Positions 1-12,344 of a stretch of DNA of 64,000 bases are shown here, piece after piece. Every line of letters starts with the position of its first letter. Positions within the stretch are counted from its first letter, which is position 1. The notes below the pieces were generated by a model, which searched no databases, was not told where the DNA came from, and saw nothing but the letters and a program-made list of their open reading frames with translations. Source of the DNA: Schistocephalus solidus. Taxonomy: Eukaryota; Platyhelminthes; Cestoda; Diphyllobothriidea; Diphyllobothriidae. The stretch is taken from NCBI GenBank assembly GCA_017591395.1, contig WEDG01000207.1, positions 1 to 64,000 of the forward strand. The letters are read 5' to 3'. Both the position numbers and the translations under genes were made by a program.

Positions 1-718
1 ATCGGGTCCCCACTGAGAGCAGCAATGTCACAACAGCAGCGCGCGCGCCAGTTCGACGACCTGCTACGTCCGCGTTCGGCCGGTTGCTCCTAGGATTGTC
101 TAAAGGGAACGAACGATTTCCAGGCTGCTAGTGTGAGTGGACTCGCGTCAGCCTGGAGAGTATGGCGAGGGATGGGGACAGGGGTATTGTTGTTTGTTTG
201 AGTACGACCGCGTAGTTTTGCGATCTGCGAGCCGCGGCCGGCTGCAGAAGACGTGAGAACCAGCTCTTAGGGCACATTTTCACAGCCCCCTTCCTCCGCG
301 CGAGGCAAGCGTGCTTATCCTAAATAGGGCTGCTCCGGACATCAGACGGCTGCCGGGCATCCACTGTGGGTCGCGGTTTTGTTGTTTTGGTGGGAGAACT
401 GACCCACAGTGCCGGGCCGCCTACCAGCGAGCTGTCGCCCCACCGTGGGACTTGTTGCAAGGTGACCCTGGAGTCAGACGCGCATGCCGGGTGTTGAGGC
501 ACAGCACCGGAGACCCTCTCCTGCCTGGTTGCCCGCCGGTCCAGGACGGTGCCCGGAAGTGTGGGAGAAACAACTTCGAGCCACAGGTGAGAGTTGGGTA
601 CGCCTGCCAGTTAGAGGCGGCCACCGCGGGAGCATTCACCCACCTGCCACCTATGCGAGACAAATGGAGCGACCAGAATCCTGCAAAGGCGTGGTACCCT
701 AACTAATACCCTACCCCT
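1..718 (-). mobile_element. LINE-A 5' leader, second copy, cut by the left window edge
   Basis: This stretch is colinear with 3740-4420, which is the upstream (leader) side of the minus-strand LINE-A. Both contain a GGATTGTCTAAA block, a GTTTGTTTGAG block, a TTTTGCGATCTGCGAGCC block, a stretch around GACGGCTGCC, and GAGACAAATGGAGC near the far end. Similarity runs to position 1, where the matching LINE-A sequence is the start of the endonuclease, so the body of this copy should lie to the left of the window. Short ORFs here have no recognisable domain and I treat them as chance. That it is a LINE leader is inferred from its position next to the endonuclease in the other copy. Confidence 0.6.
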
Positions 719-749
719 CACACACACACACACGCACACACGCACGACT
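718..749. repeat. (CA)n microsatellite
   Basis: A run of CA dinucleotides interrupted by CG, directly at the 5' end of the LINE-A leader copy. It may mark the original insertion point or the 5' end of the element. Confidence 0.85.
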
Positions 750-784
750 TGCGACGGTTCGGCCGTGTTGTGTGGTCGACGATG

Positions 785-1085
785 TCACCGTATGCTCATG
801 CAGGAAGGATTTGAGGATTAGGGATGGTGATTTGGTTTGAAGTGATAGTAGTTGCTGCATCTACCGCACTCTCCTCGCCTCCCCTACTTGAGCCCTGTAT
901 TCCGACAGGAGTCCAGAATACCGGAGATGGGAGAGGGCGCAGGTGGCTGGCGCGGCTCGAGCCGCCCCTGGGCGTGCCACCACACCCGCATGTTCGGCAT
1001 TTATTATGGGAGCGCAACCCGAATAACGCCTGCCGTGCCCTGATGTGACCCCCGTGTTGGTCCAACGCATCTATCAAGTGGCCCG
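785..1085 (-). repeat. Dispersed repeat R3, copy 1
   Basis: Read on the minus strand this shares blocks with 26500-26900, 42340-42770, 47855-48170 and 58565-58880. The shared blocks include a GATGC(A/G)xTxGACCA(A/G)CACGG block, CACCTGCGCCCTCTCCC, and a purine-rich GGAGAG...GCGGTAGATGC block. A translated ghost (VDALDQHGG) appears both here and at 47866, but the frames are short and unlike any family I know, so I call it non-coding. It lies just outside the truncated 3' end of LINE-A. Confidence 0.5.
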
Positions 1086-1387
1086 TTTAGGGGGCACATG
1101 TCATGACCTAAACGTTTTAGCGTGGAAAATCAGGACAACTGGATCGTAACCGATCTTTTACTGCTGATGTAGATGCTACTGTATTTTAATCAGTAGTAGA
1201 AGTGATTCAGCTTCCTGGCTTGGCTCGAGTAGATGGTCCAGATCTCCGCTACGTAAAGGAGTATTATCAAGACGATGGCCTTGTACATCTTCAGTTTGGT
1301 GATAGGTGAATACCATGGCGATTCCACACGGAGGCACGCAGTCGGCCGAAGGCCTGACTGGCTTTGGAGGTTCATTGGACAACCTCG

Positions 1388-2218
1388 TCATCGATTCTCA
1401 TGTTTCGTGATAGCGTGCTTCCCAGATAAGCAAAAATTTACACATTTTTGAATTGATTGAGTTGATTTTGAGTTGACCTTGATTCGGGTAGCATTGTATT
1501 CCACGCTGGGCGGCGGTTGGTGCATGACCTGCGTTTTAGCTGTACTGATTGTTAACCCAAAATTGGCGCAGCCTGCGGCGAAGCGGTTCATGCTCCTTTG
1601 CATGTCCTCCTTCATCACGGTGTTAAGGGCGCAGTCGTCCGCGAAGAGCAAGTCATGGACTGTAGTCGTAGACACGCGCGTTGGGGACTGCATACGCCGA
1701 CTGTTGAGAAGGTGCCCATCAGTTCTGTAGGCGATGCGGATCCCAGGGTTCTCAGCAAGTTGGACGTTCATCAGCGTAGCAGAGAATATGAGACTGAAGC
1801 AGCCCTGCTTCACTCCGTTGGTGACTGCAAATGCTTCGGATACCGGCCTGTTGTCAGTGATGCGCGCTGTAATCCCGTCATGAAGCTGACGCACCGTGTG
1901 CGTGAACCACTCATGAAAGCTGAATTTCTGCATGGCTTTCCGCAGTCCGTCGCGATTCATTATGTCAAAGGCTTTCGTCAAGTCCACGAAGTTAGTGTAG
2001 AGGTGAATCCGCCTCTCCTGGCACTTCTCTTGTAGCCGGTTGTCCCGCGGTGTCGGCGGAAGCCACATTGGCTTTCCGGGAGCAGGCCTTGCTCTAGATA
2101 ACCATTCAGACGATTGAGAAGAATACAGGTGAAGAGCTTCCCGGCGATGTTGAGCAACGAGATGCCTTCTGTGGTTATCACAGTTGCCGTTTCTCCTTCT
2201 GCTTGTCGAGATGGACAA
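1388..2218 (-). pseudogene. LINE-A reverse transcriptase palm region
   Basis: A 276-residue frame containing FVDLTKAFDIMNRDGL (motif A with catalytic Asp), NGVKQGC (motif B) and LLFADDCALNT (motif C, FADD type). The first ~60 residues are out of the element's frame: the expected fingers continue in an overlapping minus frame (2181-1978, with GISLLNIAGK and QCGFRRHRGTT), so a frameshift lies near 2000. After about 1430 the frame shifts again. No start or promoter can be assigned. Confidence 0.85.
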
Positions 2219-2471
2219 TGGTCATGTCATTTAAATCCTGAGGAATTTGTCCTTGGCATCACATATCCTGGAAGAGCGTTGTGAGTACTGTTATAAGCCG
2301 GAGACCACCATGCTTGTTGACTTCCGGTGGGATTGCGTCGGATCCCAATGCTTTAACGCTGGAAATCTGTTGCACGGCCCGGAAGGTTTCTGCTAGGGAA
2401 GGCGGCAGATTCAGGTCATTTTTCTTGTCCACTTGAGGGATTCGGTAAATGGTAGCATCGGAGATGGCTAA

Positions 2472-3011
2472 TTAGCAATTTAGGACACTTATGAAGTGCT
2501 CGGCCCAGCACTTTAGAATTTGGGATTTCTTCGTCAGAAGTGTTGTGCCATCAGAGCTGAGCAGCGGTGCGGTCCCGTTGACACACGGGACGTAGATGGC
2601 CTTGATGACTTTGAAGAAGTTTTTACATTTCATTGCGGTTCGCATTCCCTTGGAGTTCCTCAGCCTTGCGGACCATCCAGGCGTCCTGCATCTCCCGCAG
2701 CCGTTGCTGTACAAGGCGCCGGCATCTAAAGAAGGCTGCTTTTGAGGCGTCAGTTTGAAGGTCCATGTAGGCTTTGTGTAGTCTATTCTTCTCTGCGAGT
2801 AAGTTGTTGATGTCGGCGTCATTATCGTCCAACCAATCCTGGTGTTGACGTCGTTTGCGTCCGAAGACTTCGAGGGCGGTGGACTGGATAAAATTTCACC
2901 GTTGACACCATCGTGTCTCCACGGTAGCGTTATCATCTGGAGCATGCAGGTTTTCGAGTTTCTGGGATGTTTGGTTGCTGAAATCAAGACAGTGAGCAAG
3001 CACCTTTGCAA
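2472..3011 (-). pseudogene. LINE-A linker between endonuclease and RT
   Basis: Carries the continuation of the element, with NFFKVIKAIYVP, TAPLLSSDGTTLLT and AEHFISVLNC in the later part. A second copy of the same segment occurs on the plus strand at 53815-53965, which confirms it as repetitive. Another minus frame (2832-2623) holds DDNDADINNLLAEKNRLHKA, so at least one frameshift splits this region. Function of the segment is unknown; it precedes the RT fingers. Confidence 0.7.
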
Positions 3012-3035
3012 AAGAGTATTTAACTTACCTGTCGG

Positions 3036-3743
3036 TCATTTTCCTTGGGGCATTCGTCGGGGTTGAATTCGGAGCCTCATCTTGGAGATGACGAGGCGGT
3101 GATCCGTCCAACCATCGGCAACACGGATCGCCTTGGACACTAGCACGTCCAGTTGATCTTGCATCCAGGCGAGAAAATAGTCCAGCAGATGCCAGCGCCG
3201 CGACCGAGGGTGCATCCACGTGGCCTTCTCCCGCGTCGGAAGGCGGAAGAAGGTGTTGGTCAGCAGGAGACGGTGTTCCGCACACGTGCGCAGAATAAAA
3301 AGGCCGTTATCGTTGCAGCTACCGAGACCGTGGGGACCCAGCACTCCCTGCCAGGCAGCGTGGTCCGTCCCGATGCGGGCGTTGAAGTCACCAAGGACAA
3401 TTAACTTGTACACCTTCAGCACAGTCACCATCAGGGCGTGCAGGTCCTCGTAGAATTTGTCCTTCACCGCATCGGAACTCGTCATTGGGGGAGCGTAGGC
3501 GCTGATGATGGTAACGAATTTGTCTCCCCAAAGAGGCAGGCGGAGGCTCATCAGGCGATCATTGATACCCTGCGGCGGACAGAGCAGACATCCAACGATG
3601 TCGTTTTGGATGGCAAAGGCAACACCAGCGTCGCTTCGCTCTGTCTTTGGCCAGCCGCTCCAGAAGAAGGTGTAGTCGGCACCCACCTCCACCAGCTGAC
3701 CCTGTTCAGGGAATTGGGTCTCGCTGATAACAGCAACGTCCAC
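3036..3743 (-). pseudogene. LINE-A endonuclease domain (exonuclease-endonuclease-phosphatase fold)
   Basis: A 235-residue open frame. Motifs in order: VAVISETQF (catalytic Glu) near the N-terminus, [21 protein letters not shown] (Asp/Asn), [18 protein letters not shown], and [10 protein letters not shown] (the Asp-His pair) near the C-terminus. Family role: cuts one strand of the genomic target to prime reverse transcription. The matching reading continues upstream of the first Met to about 3790 ([12 protein letters not shown]), so the Met at 3743 is probably internal. The catalytic set looks complete, unlike the broken RT downstream. Confidence 0.85.
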
Positions 3744-3789
3744 CTTGTAGCACCTCAGTTCCCGAATAACTAACGCTGTCCTCCTTTCC

Positions 3790-4440
3790 AGCCGGGGACT
3801 CCTCGGATTGTCTAAAAGGGAATGATCATTCCAGACTGCTAGTGAATTCAGGTTGAGGACGGGGGTATTTTTGTTTGTTTGAGTTTTAAGGCCGCGTATT
3901 TTGCGATCTGCGAGCCGTGGCCAGTGGCAGAAGACCCATCATTTGTTTCCGGCCCCTTTCCTTGCCCCTTCCTTCAAAAGGAGGCAAGCAGTACTGTCCC
4001 TAACTAGGGCCGCCTGGACATCCCAGACGGCTGCCAAAATCCACTATGAGTCACGGTTTTATTTTAGTGGGAGAACGACCCGAGTTCGCCTGGGCCATCT
4101 ACGGGTTGCTGTCGCCCCAAAGTAGGACATTTTGAGAGGGGGATGTGGGGAGTTCGGGAGTCAGCCTACCGGGTGTGGAGGCACACACAACACCGGAGAC
4201 CCACACCTGGTTTAGCCTGCCGGTCGGGACGGTTACCCGGGGTGTGGCCACAGGTGAGGGTTGGGTACCAGTTAGAGGCAGTCACAGGAGCATTAACCTT
4301 TTGTACGAGACAAATGGAGCAACCAAATGCAATCTGTGCGGCGCCATCCCCCTGCACACCACACATACACGACAAAACGACAGCAGTCAAATATTGGCAC
4401 AACCGCACCCACAAATATAACCAATGATCAGTTAATGCTC
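3790..4440 (-). mobile_element. LINE-A 5' leader, attached to the body
   Basis: Continuous with the endonuclease on the minus strand and similar over ~550 bp to 85-718. Its distal part (GAGACAAATGGAGC...CAAATGCAA near 4310-4335) also matches the last ~50 bases of the window in opposite orientation. It probably contains the element's internal promoter, as LINE leaders do, but no promoter motif is visible to me. No coding potential is supported. Confidence 0.6.
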
Positions 4441-7019
4441 GTCAATTAAGTGGAAACACAGATAAGTGTTAACTGTACTATTACACTGGTTAGAATAGAT
4501 AATGTTCCCAAGGAAAGCAGAAATACTCGTGTTAGATCATTTAACTAAACTTCAATAAATGTACATTACTGTACATGCAAACAACTTAGTAAGTAAGTAA
4601 GTAGCATATACATAACAGTTCTTCGGAAAACGTTCTGATCAAATACTCTGTACGCATGCGTCTATTGTTCAACGTGTCTGCTTCATAGCTTTCAAACCAT
4701 AGCTCACATGCTACTGACTGAATTTTGGTAGTAAATTTCCGTTTATTTGGTAAGAATACTGGATAAGGCCTTTGAAACCTCTATTGTTTACAGGCTAGTT
4801 CGTTTAATACAGCTGTACATGTAGTAAGAATCATTACCACTATTAAAATAGAACTCACATGATTGGAGTAGCATTTGGCTTTAAATAAATGCATTATACC
4901 TTGATATTTCAAGGAAACTCTGAAACTTGTGAATGTCCGTCGCCAGCAAAAAGAACAGATAAATTTGACAGAAGAAATTTTCTCTGAATAAGCACCAATT
5001 GGTATGCTTACGATTGCATCTACCAATTCTATTCAAATTTACTACTCAGTGGCCAGCCTGTTAACCTGTGAGCTTATAGAAAAATTTATTTCTCTGACAG
5101 TTATACCATCGAAATCAAGCGAATTTCTCTTTGATTTAATCAACTTCAACTTGGACAATAAAAAACAGAAAAATTACATTAACTTCTCACAATGAACTGT
5201 TTCAACACATTACCGGACATAACACAACTCACTTTGTTCCAGCCATCATATAACACTAATTATTCGTGGTCATTTAATGAAAAGGCATATAAATACTAAT
5301 TTTCTAAATATTACTGTGCTTTATAACGTTTTCTTTAATAATTTATTTGCATAGGCCAACATTATGTACTTTCAAATCTTGTGTTTACTCGTTCGACACG
5401 AATTTTCACGTTTCTCACTCAACTTGCCTTTGCTAATCAAAGAAATATTACTTGCATTACTTATAGTGCCTTTTCGCGTACTTGAAGTTGGTTCATTATT
5501 AGTTTTGTGTTTTGGTTGATGCTACTTGGTCCTTACGTACCTGGGACATTTATAATTCGCAATATAAGCTACTTGCTTATATAGTTTGACCTATTGTATG
5601 CTCACCCTCTAAGAATTGGTATAATTCTTCCAGATCTCAAACTCTACAACTGTTTGTCAACCTGTCTTTGGTCCCTCGTAAAAAATCCTCCTAGTCTAAT
5701 ATTTGGTAGATAGTTTTCATGTTACTTGCCAGTAATGTCCTCATTTTATAGGCATTTTTTAATTCAGTATATTTTAGGCAAACAGACCTTGCTTAATAAT
5801 GGAATATGCTACTGTGGGTTGTTTCGACAAGATCCCATTTTTATATATTGCTGGCGCCTCATCTCTACCTCTTTACCCTTTTCTACGACCCTCTTCTGAT
5901 CACAACCATCTTTCACATTTCAGATCTGCTAAGGAATAGACATCCAATTATTCCGACGTCCGAGCAAAGGAAAAACCGTTTTCCCCACATCTGCGCATTC
6001 TATAATAAGCAGCTATCATGTACTGGTACCATATTAAATATGTCAGTATAACAGGCCCCACTGTCATTTTCGGGTAAGACAATGTATTCACGGTACAACA
6101 CTGACTTCGCGAAACATCCACAGAACGGCCTTGACCAGTTTGAGAACTTGGGAATACATGCCATATCACTCAGCCCTTGTAGAATCACTATAAAATAGAA
6201 CTTCAGGGTCATGCGCATATGTAACTGAACTAACTTCGGCACACACGCTTCAGGGTGATAAAAGCGTTTCCTGTCATATTTAATTGCTTTGCACAAAAGC
6301 CGTTTCGAATAACTGATTGGAGTAATAGTGACGAGGAATCTTGGGAGGACAACCAAAGGGACAGTAATATCAGGGCAAGTAGGGTGCGTTGGCTAGCGCA
6401 AAACACGCATAAGTTCCTTCGCATGGTACTGCCTATATGCAGCATTTGATGCTAGGCAAATCTGGAAGCAATAAAATTCATGGTTAATGCGGATGTTCAG
6501 AATGAGTAGCGGTGATTTACCAGAAGGTATAAGGTGCCGTAGGAAGTTTCACGATGAGATCTACGTGGTGCGCCCTCGCAAGCATAAATGTAACCTAAGC
6601 TTGACGTGACTGGACATTCGTCACACATTAGCGCTAGTTTTGCGATTCATCATAAAGGTACGAAAAATGAGACTGTTACACTGGAAGTGAATCATCCCCA
6701 GCTCCATTATCGATTTCCATTCATGTGGATCGTCTGCCAGCGTTTGCGTCGCAAAGCACACTATGTATCAACAACTGAACCTCGCAAAGTGAAAATGAAG
6801 TACGGAACTGAGGTTGAATCTGCGGCACAAAAAACGAAGTATATTAAAATTCATTCGAGCACGTTCGCTATCAGAACGGAACGTTCCTGACTGCCAGCCA
6901 AGCAACGAATCAAAACAAGACGATGTGGGCAAATAATTCTTTTTGCTTTTTGGGAACAAGTGAGAGATATCAGATTTTATAAGTTAAATATTACGATAGA
7001 TTTTGGACCACAACATTAC
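4441..7019. other. AT-rich intergenic stretch, no gene seen
   Basis: About 2.6 kb of AT-rich sequence. The frames here are all short, overlap on both strands and show no domain, codon pattern or exon pair that I can support. No tandem repeat or tRNA-like feature is visible. Confidence 0.5.
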
Positions 7020-7624
7020 CTGCTATTTGAAATGAGGTTTCGCTACTGCATTTCTTCCACCACAACGAAAGGCTATTCTGGGATGCAGCTAAAATCTTCG
7101 AAAGCCGGCAGCCAATGACGACGAAAATCTTTGAGAAATTATTAAATTAGCTACGGAATCCGCTTTCGATGTTAAAATAGTCTCCGGATATTTTAACTTC
7201 CCTTGAATAGATTGGCTTTCGAATATTGGTCAACCCAGATGTCAGTCTTTCCAAGATATCATCAACTTTTCTAACTGGTCTCAGTTTTTGCGCTCTCTAC
7301 CAAGAGATAATCACATTCTAGATCTGATCTTTACCAATCGATTGCAAAAAAGGACCTTTTTGATAGTTACCATATCTTAAAACAGTGTTGTCTACCATTG
7401 GCCTTTTAAAATAAGACCAACATTGTTCGGGCCTACCTAAATTCTGATTTCGTAGACAACGAATTAATACAAAGCTATCTTCGGTCATTGGATTGGCATG
7501 CCTTTATCTCCTGCAATGATGCCACAGTTCTTCGTAACCTCATTTCTGAGGTTTCCTCAGACATCTAAAGCTTAACTCTTCGGATACCCTTGTTCCTCAC
7601 TTTCTTCAAAGCAGACTAAAAACG

Positions 7625-8233
7625 TTGAGAAGTCAACTGCTTGACTCACCTACTAGTTTTTTATCCACACATATCAGAATCATGGAAATTTTGGAAATGG
7701 TTTCAAAGATGCGTCAAGCGCGAGACAGGCATAGAGAATCACTTGCTCTCGGTGATTCGATCGCTGTCAAATCGATTGCTAAAATCTTCCGTCATCGGTT
7801 TTCTTCTAAGCGTGGTCATGATATTTCCCCTTCGCTAAATGTAAACAAAATATTCCTCATCGATGACACTCACAAGGTGGAATTGTTAAGTACACGCTTT
7901 GTAAAACACCTTAATACTGAGTCCAAACCAATTCCCTCTTCAACTCCGCTTTCCGGCAGAATACTCAATACAATCGATTTTTCTTCAGAACTAATTCAGA
8001 AACATATAAGGCGTTTAAAATATGCCCATTGTTGGGGAATGGATGGTATTACAAACTCAATTATCAATCAGGCATCTGCACTTCCCAGGTTGCATAGTCA
8101 TTTATTCTTCGTTTATATTTTGAGCGGTTTTTTCCCAGAAACACGGAAGACCTCAATCATCCTTCCAGTTTTTAAGTCCGGATCGCGGTCTGATGTTAAT
8201 AACTATCGGAGCGTGCGAAAACCCTATCTCTAG
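7625..8233 (+). pseudogene. CR1-like RT, N-terminal part
   Basis: A 202-residue frame. Typical features are FSSELIQKHIRRLK followed by a degraded GMDGI (usually G.DGI) and TSIILPVFKSGSRSDVNNYR, the conserved block where LINE proteins have P.(F/Y)K.G......NYRPIS. The frame breaks right after NNYR. The first ~60 residues overlap another frame and are not reliably part of the protein. Confidence 0.75.
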
Positions 8234-8393
8234 CAAAACTTCTTGAAAATATAAATTCAATGAAATTTTTTGATTTTTATCTAACCAATGAGCTTCTAAG
8301 CCCCACTCAACATAGAGTTTTACGTGAAAGATCATGTGAAACTTGTAACTTATCCTTTATTACTCTCATCACTTTCCTTCGAAATGAACAGAA

Positions 8394-8753
8394 GTGGTAG
8401 TTATCTATTGTGACCTTTGTAAAGCCTTCATCAAGGTGTTACATATATGCCTTTTTGTAAAATTTGAAGCCCTCGGCATCCGGTCTCCTCTACTTGAATT
8501 CATCGGCTCCTACCTATCCAACTGCTATCAGAAAGTCATGGTCTGTAATAGCTACTTTACGCCTCACTCGAGCGCAAGTGGTGTACGCAAAGGCACGGTT
8601 CTGGGCCCGCCGCTCTTCCTTCTTTGTAGCAACGATATTTCAACAGAAATCAGAAATTCACAAACTTTCCTTTATGCCGAGCCCTTTAAGTGTGTTTATT
8701 CATATTCTAAGGACATCGAAAATTTTGCGTTGATGAAATTAACTCTGATCTAG
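8394..8753 (+). pseudogene. CR1-like RT, catalytic core
   Basis: Contains YCDLCKAFIKVLH (motif A, normally DF.KAFD; the second Asp is lost), LGIRSPLLEFIGSYLSN, SGVRKGTVLGPPLFLLCSNDI (motif B; Q of the QG pair replaced by K), and FLYAEPFK where the YADD-type motif C is expected (both Asp lost). Loss of the metal-binding residues confirms a dead copy. Confidence 0.75.
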
Positions 8754-9465
8754 TAACGCTGTCGCAATGGAGTTCAAAGTGGCGGGATCGAGTTTTCTTC
8801 GTCCAAGTGCAGTTTCATGCGTTTTGGCCCCGTCAAGCTTCTTGGTACCGTAATCTTTCAAAATAGCCCACTCTCTTGACGATCCACTAGAAAGGACCTA
8901 GGCCTGACTTATACAAATAAACTCACTCTATCACCTCATGCAGATCGTATCTCTGCAAAGGTTGCTCAAATAAGTGGGTTCATATCACATATTTTTTATT
9001 CCTGAAATAAAATGTTGACTTTATCAAATGCTTGGTCAACCTTTCCATCAATATTTCCACTCCTTCTTTCGTCTTATGAATGCCCGCAACCACGGCAAAC
9101 TCGAAAATGTTCAGGGAGTATTTACTCGTAGTATCTTTCCCCGTGCAAGGTCCAGCAGTTCATAAACTGAGAGATTTCAGTTGGTGAACCGTAATTTTTT
9201 ATGGGTTCGAAGGCTCGAAGCTTCAGACGTACTCTTCCATATATTTATGCACTCACCCCAATAGATCCGTCCTATGCCACGCGTTATTCTTCAATGATTA
9301 TTCCACTGCCTCTTTACTCTACGTCTAAATGCTCAAGTTTTTTTGCATCCAAATATGCATTTCTGTGGAATAATCTTTCGCTAGACCTTAGGGCATCGCC
9401 TAAGATGTAAATATTCAAATTGAACTTATATAAGCATCTTACATCAGAAAGAATACAGTAATTAA

Positions 9466-10339
9466 TGGCTGTGTCATTCCCGAGCGCTCAACTTCTGGAC
9501 TTTGAAAAGGTTTATCCTGGGAGTTAAGGTTAAATAATGCATGCTTTATTTGTTCAAATTCCAACTTAGAATTTTTAAATTCCCTGTTTGTAAGTTGCTC
9601 ACAAATCCACCATTATTTTCCCCCTCCTCATGTAGCGATGATCTTCGCGGCTTTAACCTTCAGCTAATTACAACCCCAAGTGATCTTTTGACGATGGCGG
9701 TGTATTTCTCAGCTTTCACTGACTGCTGGTAGTGTTGTCGGTCAACACGGTCGCAGCTCCCTGCACATTGATGATCCTCGCAGCCATTCTCTCATCTATG
9801 CGCGTGGATTCTAAGCGGACTGTGATTTATCACGCTATCTCCATGATCCAAAGCAAGGACCATTGGGAATTTAGGAGAGCGTTTGCAAATTACGTGTCCA
9901 TGCTTCCTGTCCCCATGCCCCTCCCATCAGGCTAAAAATCGGACGCGCACGCTTTAAACCCCCATCTTTTCATTTACTTCCAACCATCATCAGCATTCCA
10001 TCCTGGTTACAGAGATGTCGAGGCTCATGTTCACTGTCAGTCCCTCTAAGGCTCGCATTCGAACTTGCAACCCCCTATGCACCTTATTTGACGTCTTGGT
10101 ACTCACTCGGTGGGCGTTCTTTATAGTTTCAACCTATACTCAACCGCAATCTCATCTGCTCCTACATGTAATTCGTGGAATATTTTTTTTTCTCCTGTTT
10201 GGTTTTTCAAAGTGGGGGGTCCATTGAACTCTGCCCTCACTTAACTTGAAGGCATTTTTTCTGCTTCGTTTTTTACTCACCTGTTTTTCGAAAAATTGTT
10301 AATTATTGCGTTAGAACGATAGATCACCGGTGAAATTTA
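9466..10339. other. Spacer between two LINE copies
   Basis: AT-rich. Short frames only, none with a domain I recognise. Nothing else identified. Confidence 0.4.
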
Positions 10340-11440
10340 AAATCGCGTACTGGAAGAAAATGTTAGAGTTGATGTTATCTACACTGATTTCAAGAAGGCG
10401 GTTGACATGGTCCCACACAAAGGCCTAATCAATAAATTATATAAAATTGGAATTAAAGGAAAGCCGCTGACATAAATCGCAAAGTTCCTCACAGGGAGAT
10501 CGCAAACCGTGGGCATCAATGCCTTGAATTTAACCCCCACCCGTTGTCCGCTATGTTTCCCAAGGTTCAGTCTTATACCCGTTAATCTTCCTAGTCTACA
10601 CCAATGACCTGGGTTGCAGCGCAGTCTTGTTTGCTGACAATGGTAAACTGTGGAGAGCCAGCAGATCTGATGCAGACAGGCAAGCACTTCACGGGAATCT
10701 GAACAGATGAAGCAGCTGGTCTGCTCGCTGGCTCCTAAATTGTAACGTTGGTAAGTCTGTGGTCCTATGACTCCGTATCAGAAATACGAGCGAGGACGAT
10801 GAGTCCTACCACTAACTTCTCGAAGCACAGACCCTCGCAAATATTAAGGAACAGAAGAACCTTAACATTCAAATAATCTCTTTGCTTTGCAAAGATAGCT
10901 AAACGCACGAAAAAAGTGTTATTCGTGCTGAGAAGAGTATTGTGCAAATTGATAGGGAAATATTGGGAAAACCTGCGGAACATTCGTCCAGTCTCAGTTG
11001 GAGTCTGCCGTCCAGGCGGGGAGTTCGTGGTTAAAGAACGATTATCTACAATTGGAATGAGTGCAGTTGAGTTCTAAAAAACGGTCGAGAAACTTGAGCA
11101 GCTGCCTTACAATGCCTTACAATGCCAGACTAGCTGATCTTGATTGGTTTCCTCTCATATACAGGCCACTACGCGGTGACCTCCATCAAACCTTCTGGAT
11201 TTTCAGAGACTGTCAGTGTGCCCTTATGTCTGATGCATTTTTGAATTGACTTTTTAAACTGCAGAGTAAGTTGGTCCATAAGGACATCCAACGGAACGCC
11301 TTCTTTCAGAGGGTTGGTAGAGCATGGAACAGACTCCCTGAAAAATAAGTCGTTTCAGAAACTGTTGAAACATTTAAATGTAAAGTATATAGTCATTTGC
11401 TGGGCAACTATTTTACATATAATGAAGATACTGTCAGTAG
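10340..11440 (+). mobile_element. Second CR1-like LINE fragment
   Basis: Plus-strand translation near 10365-10500 gives DVIYTDFKKAVDMVPHKGLI then LYKIGIKGKPL and AKFLTGRSQTV, the motif A to motif B region of a CR1-type RT. Near 11265-11400 it gives DIQRNAFFQRVGRAWNRLPE and VETFKCKVYSHL, the usual C-terminal end. The middle is scrambled by indels, and the endonuclease and RT N-terminus are absent, as expected for a 5'-truncated insertion. It differs in sequence from the copy at 7020-9465, so it is a separate family. Confidence 0.75.
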
Positions 11441-12066
11441 CGTCAGCTTGAACCTGGCTCAAACATATCGATGACCTTACATTTACATTTGCCAGATTAA
11501 CGGCAGTAAAAGTTTATTATTACGCCATTTTAAGTGTAAATAATGATCTTAATGGCATCAGCTTTATTTTCTCAATTAAGTGAGTTAATTTACCGATTCC
11601 ACCATGACCACTGACTGGTTCCGTACGATATTTTCATCAGTCTCGAAAGTATTACCAATCTATACAAGGTTTCTCCTATAAATTTTCCCCTTTTCACGCT
11701 TTTTTTCTCTAGCGCTTACCTATCGAGGCTACCGTTCCATCACTTATATTGCTGTAGGTTGTTTTTTCTAGTTTTCTCACCCACCCCATCCACAAACATA
11801 TCTCTGTGTCAAGCGTGCACCTCTTTCATAGAAAGAGCTCTTTCTCCGTACGGAGTTTTGCGGAAAACAGCTGAACTATTCAAAACGTGTTATACCTTAC
11901 TATCTTCCGCTGTTTTGTTTACGTTAACGTCTGTTCGTCTCGACGATGACACTTAAAATGTTCCAAATCAATTCGCTGTAGAAGCCTTAGAGTTACCGCG
12001 CATTTCAAAACTAGTCAGCGTGCATTTACGCTTCCGTGCGGTTTTAAATTGTATTGTATTTGATAA
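11441..12066. other. AT-rich upstream region of the kelch-like gene
   Basis: Likely holds the promoter and 5' UTR of the gene starting at 12067, but no TATA box, initiator or trans-splice acceptor can be picked with confidence. A TAA stands directly before the ATG at 12067 in the same frame. No repeat recognised. Confidence 0.35.
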
Positions 12067-12344
12067 ATGTGGGTCTGTCAATCTTTACAACAACCACAAC
12101 AAACTGTTAAACACGATGTTATATTTAAGCTGCGGAACTCGTTCTGCAGTTGCGATCAGTCATTGTTCAGCTCTGCGAGCAAACTTTTGAAAAGAATTTT
12201 TGAAAGTCATTCGCCGAACAAGGATTTGGGATCTTCGTTGGGGATTAAAATAAAAGAGGGCATTTCCCCTGATAAAATGGTCATAAGCATGGAGGAATCA
12301 CCAGAAGCATTTGGTGTCATCCACCGCTTTCTACACAATCCTGA
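12067..12344 (+). CDS. Kelch-like gene exon 1: BTB domain N-terminal part
   Basis: Begins at an ATG preceded at once by an in-frame TAA, so this is the first possible Met of the exon. Residues 14-92 read as a BTB fold: KHDVIFKLRN, then the buried helix LFSSASKLLKRIFE where other members have a FRAMF-type helix, then EAFGVIHRFLHNPE at the end. The donor GTACGT follows at 12345 and leaves two bases (GA) that join the first G of exon 2 to make Glu. The BTB is divergent: the usual H(R/K).VL(A/S) sequence is replaced by CDQSLFSSAS. Confidence 0.8.

Larger units (their letters stand above)
1190..3790 (-). mobile_element. LINE-A: APE-type non-LTR retrotransposon, 3'-truncated and frameshifted
   Basis: Minus-strand pieces read in element order: an apurinic-like endonuclease (3790-3036), an intermediate region (3011-2472), RT fingers and palm (2472-1388), and the start of the C-terminal region ending near 1190 with MYKAIV and ARKLNHF. 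Family knowledge: such proteins nick the target and prime reverse transcription there. The single expected polyprotein is broken into several frames with stops, and the last ~100-150 residues expected after the RT/thumb are missing, so this copy is dead. The clade (RTE-like) is an inference; the endonuclease and RT assignments are firm. Confidence 0.85.
7020..9465 (+). mobile_element. CR1-like LINE, heavily decayed copy
   Basis: Plus-strand pieces in the right order for a CR1/Jockey-group element. An endonuclease remnant near 7180-7350 includes SGYFNFP (decayed GDFN motif), IDW and DNHILDLIFTN. The RT N-terminal part is at 7625-8233 and the RT core at 8394-8753. A C-terminal remnant near 9200-9460 includes KYAFLWNNLSLDLRASP and NLYKHLT. 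Stops and frameshifts separate all pieces, so it cannot encode a working protein. The 3' end is placed at about 9465, where similarity to the usual C-terminus stops. Confidence 0.8.

Noticed and set aside
311..706. 131-residue plus-strand frame
   Set aside because: It lies in the LINE-A leader copy, the related copy at 3790-4440 does not keep the frame, and no domain is visible.
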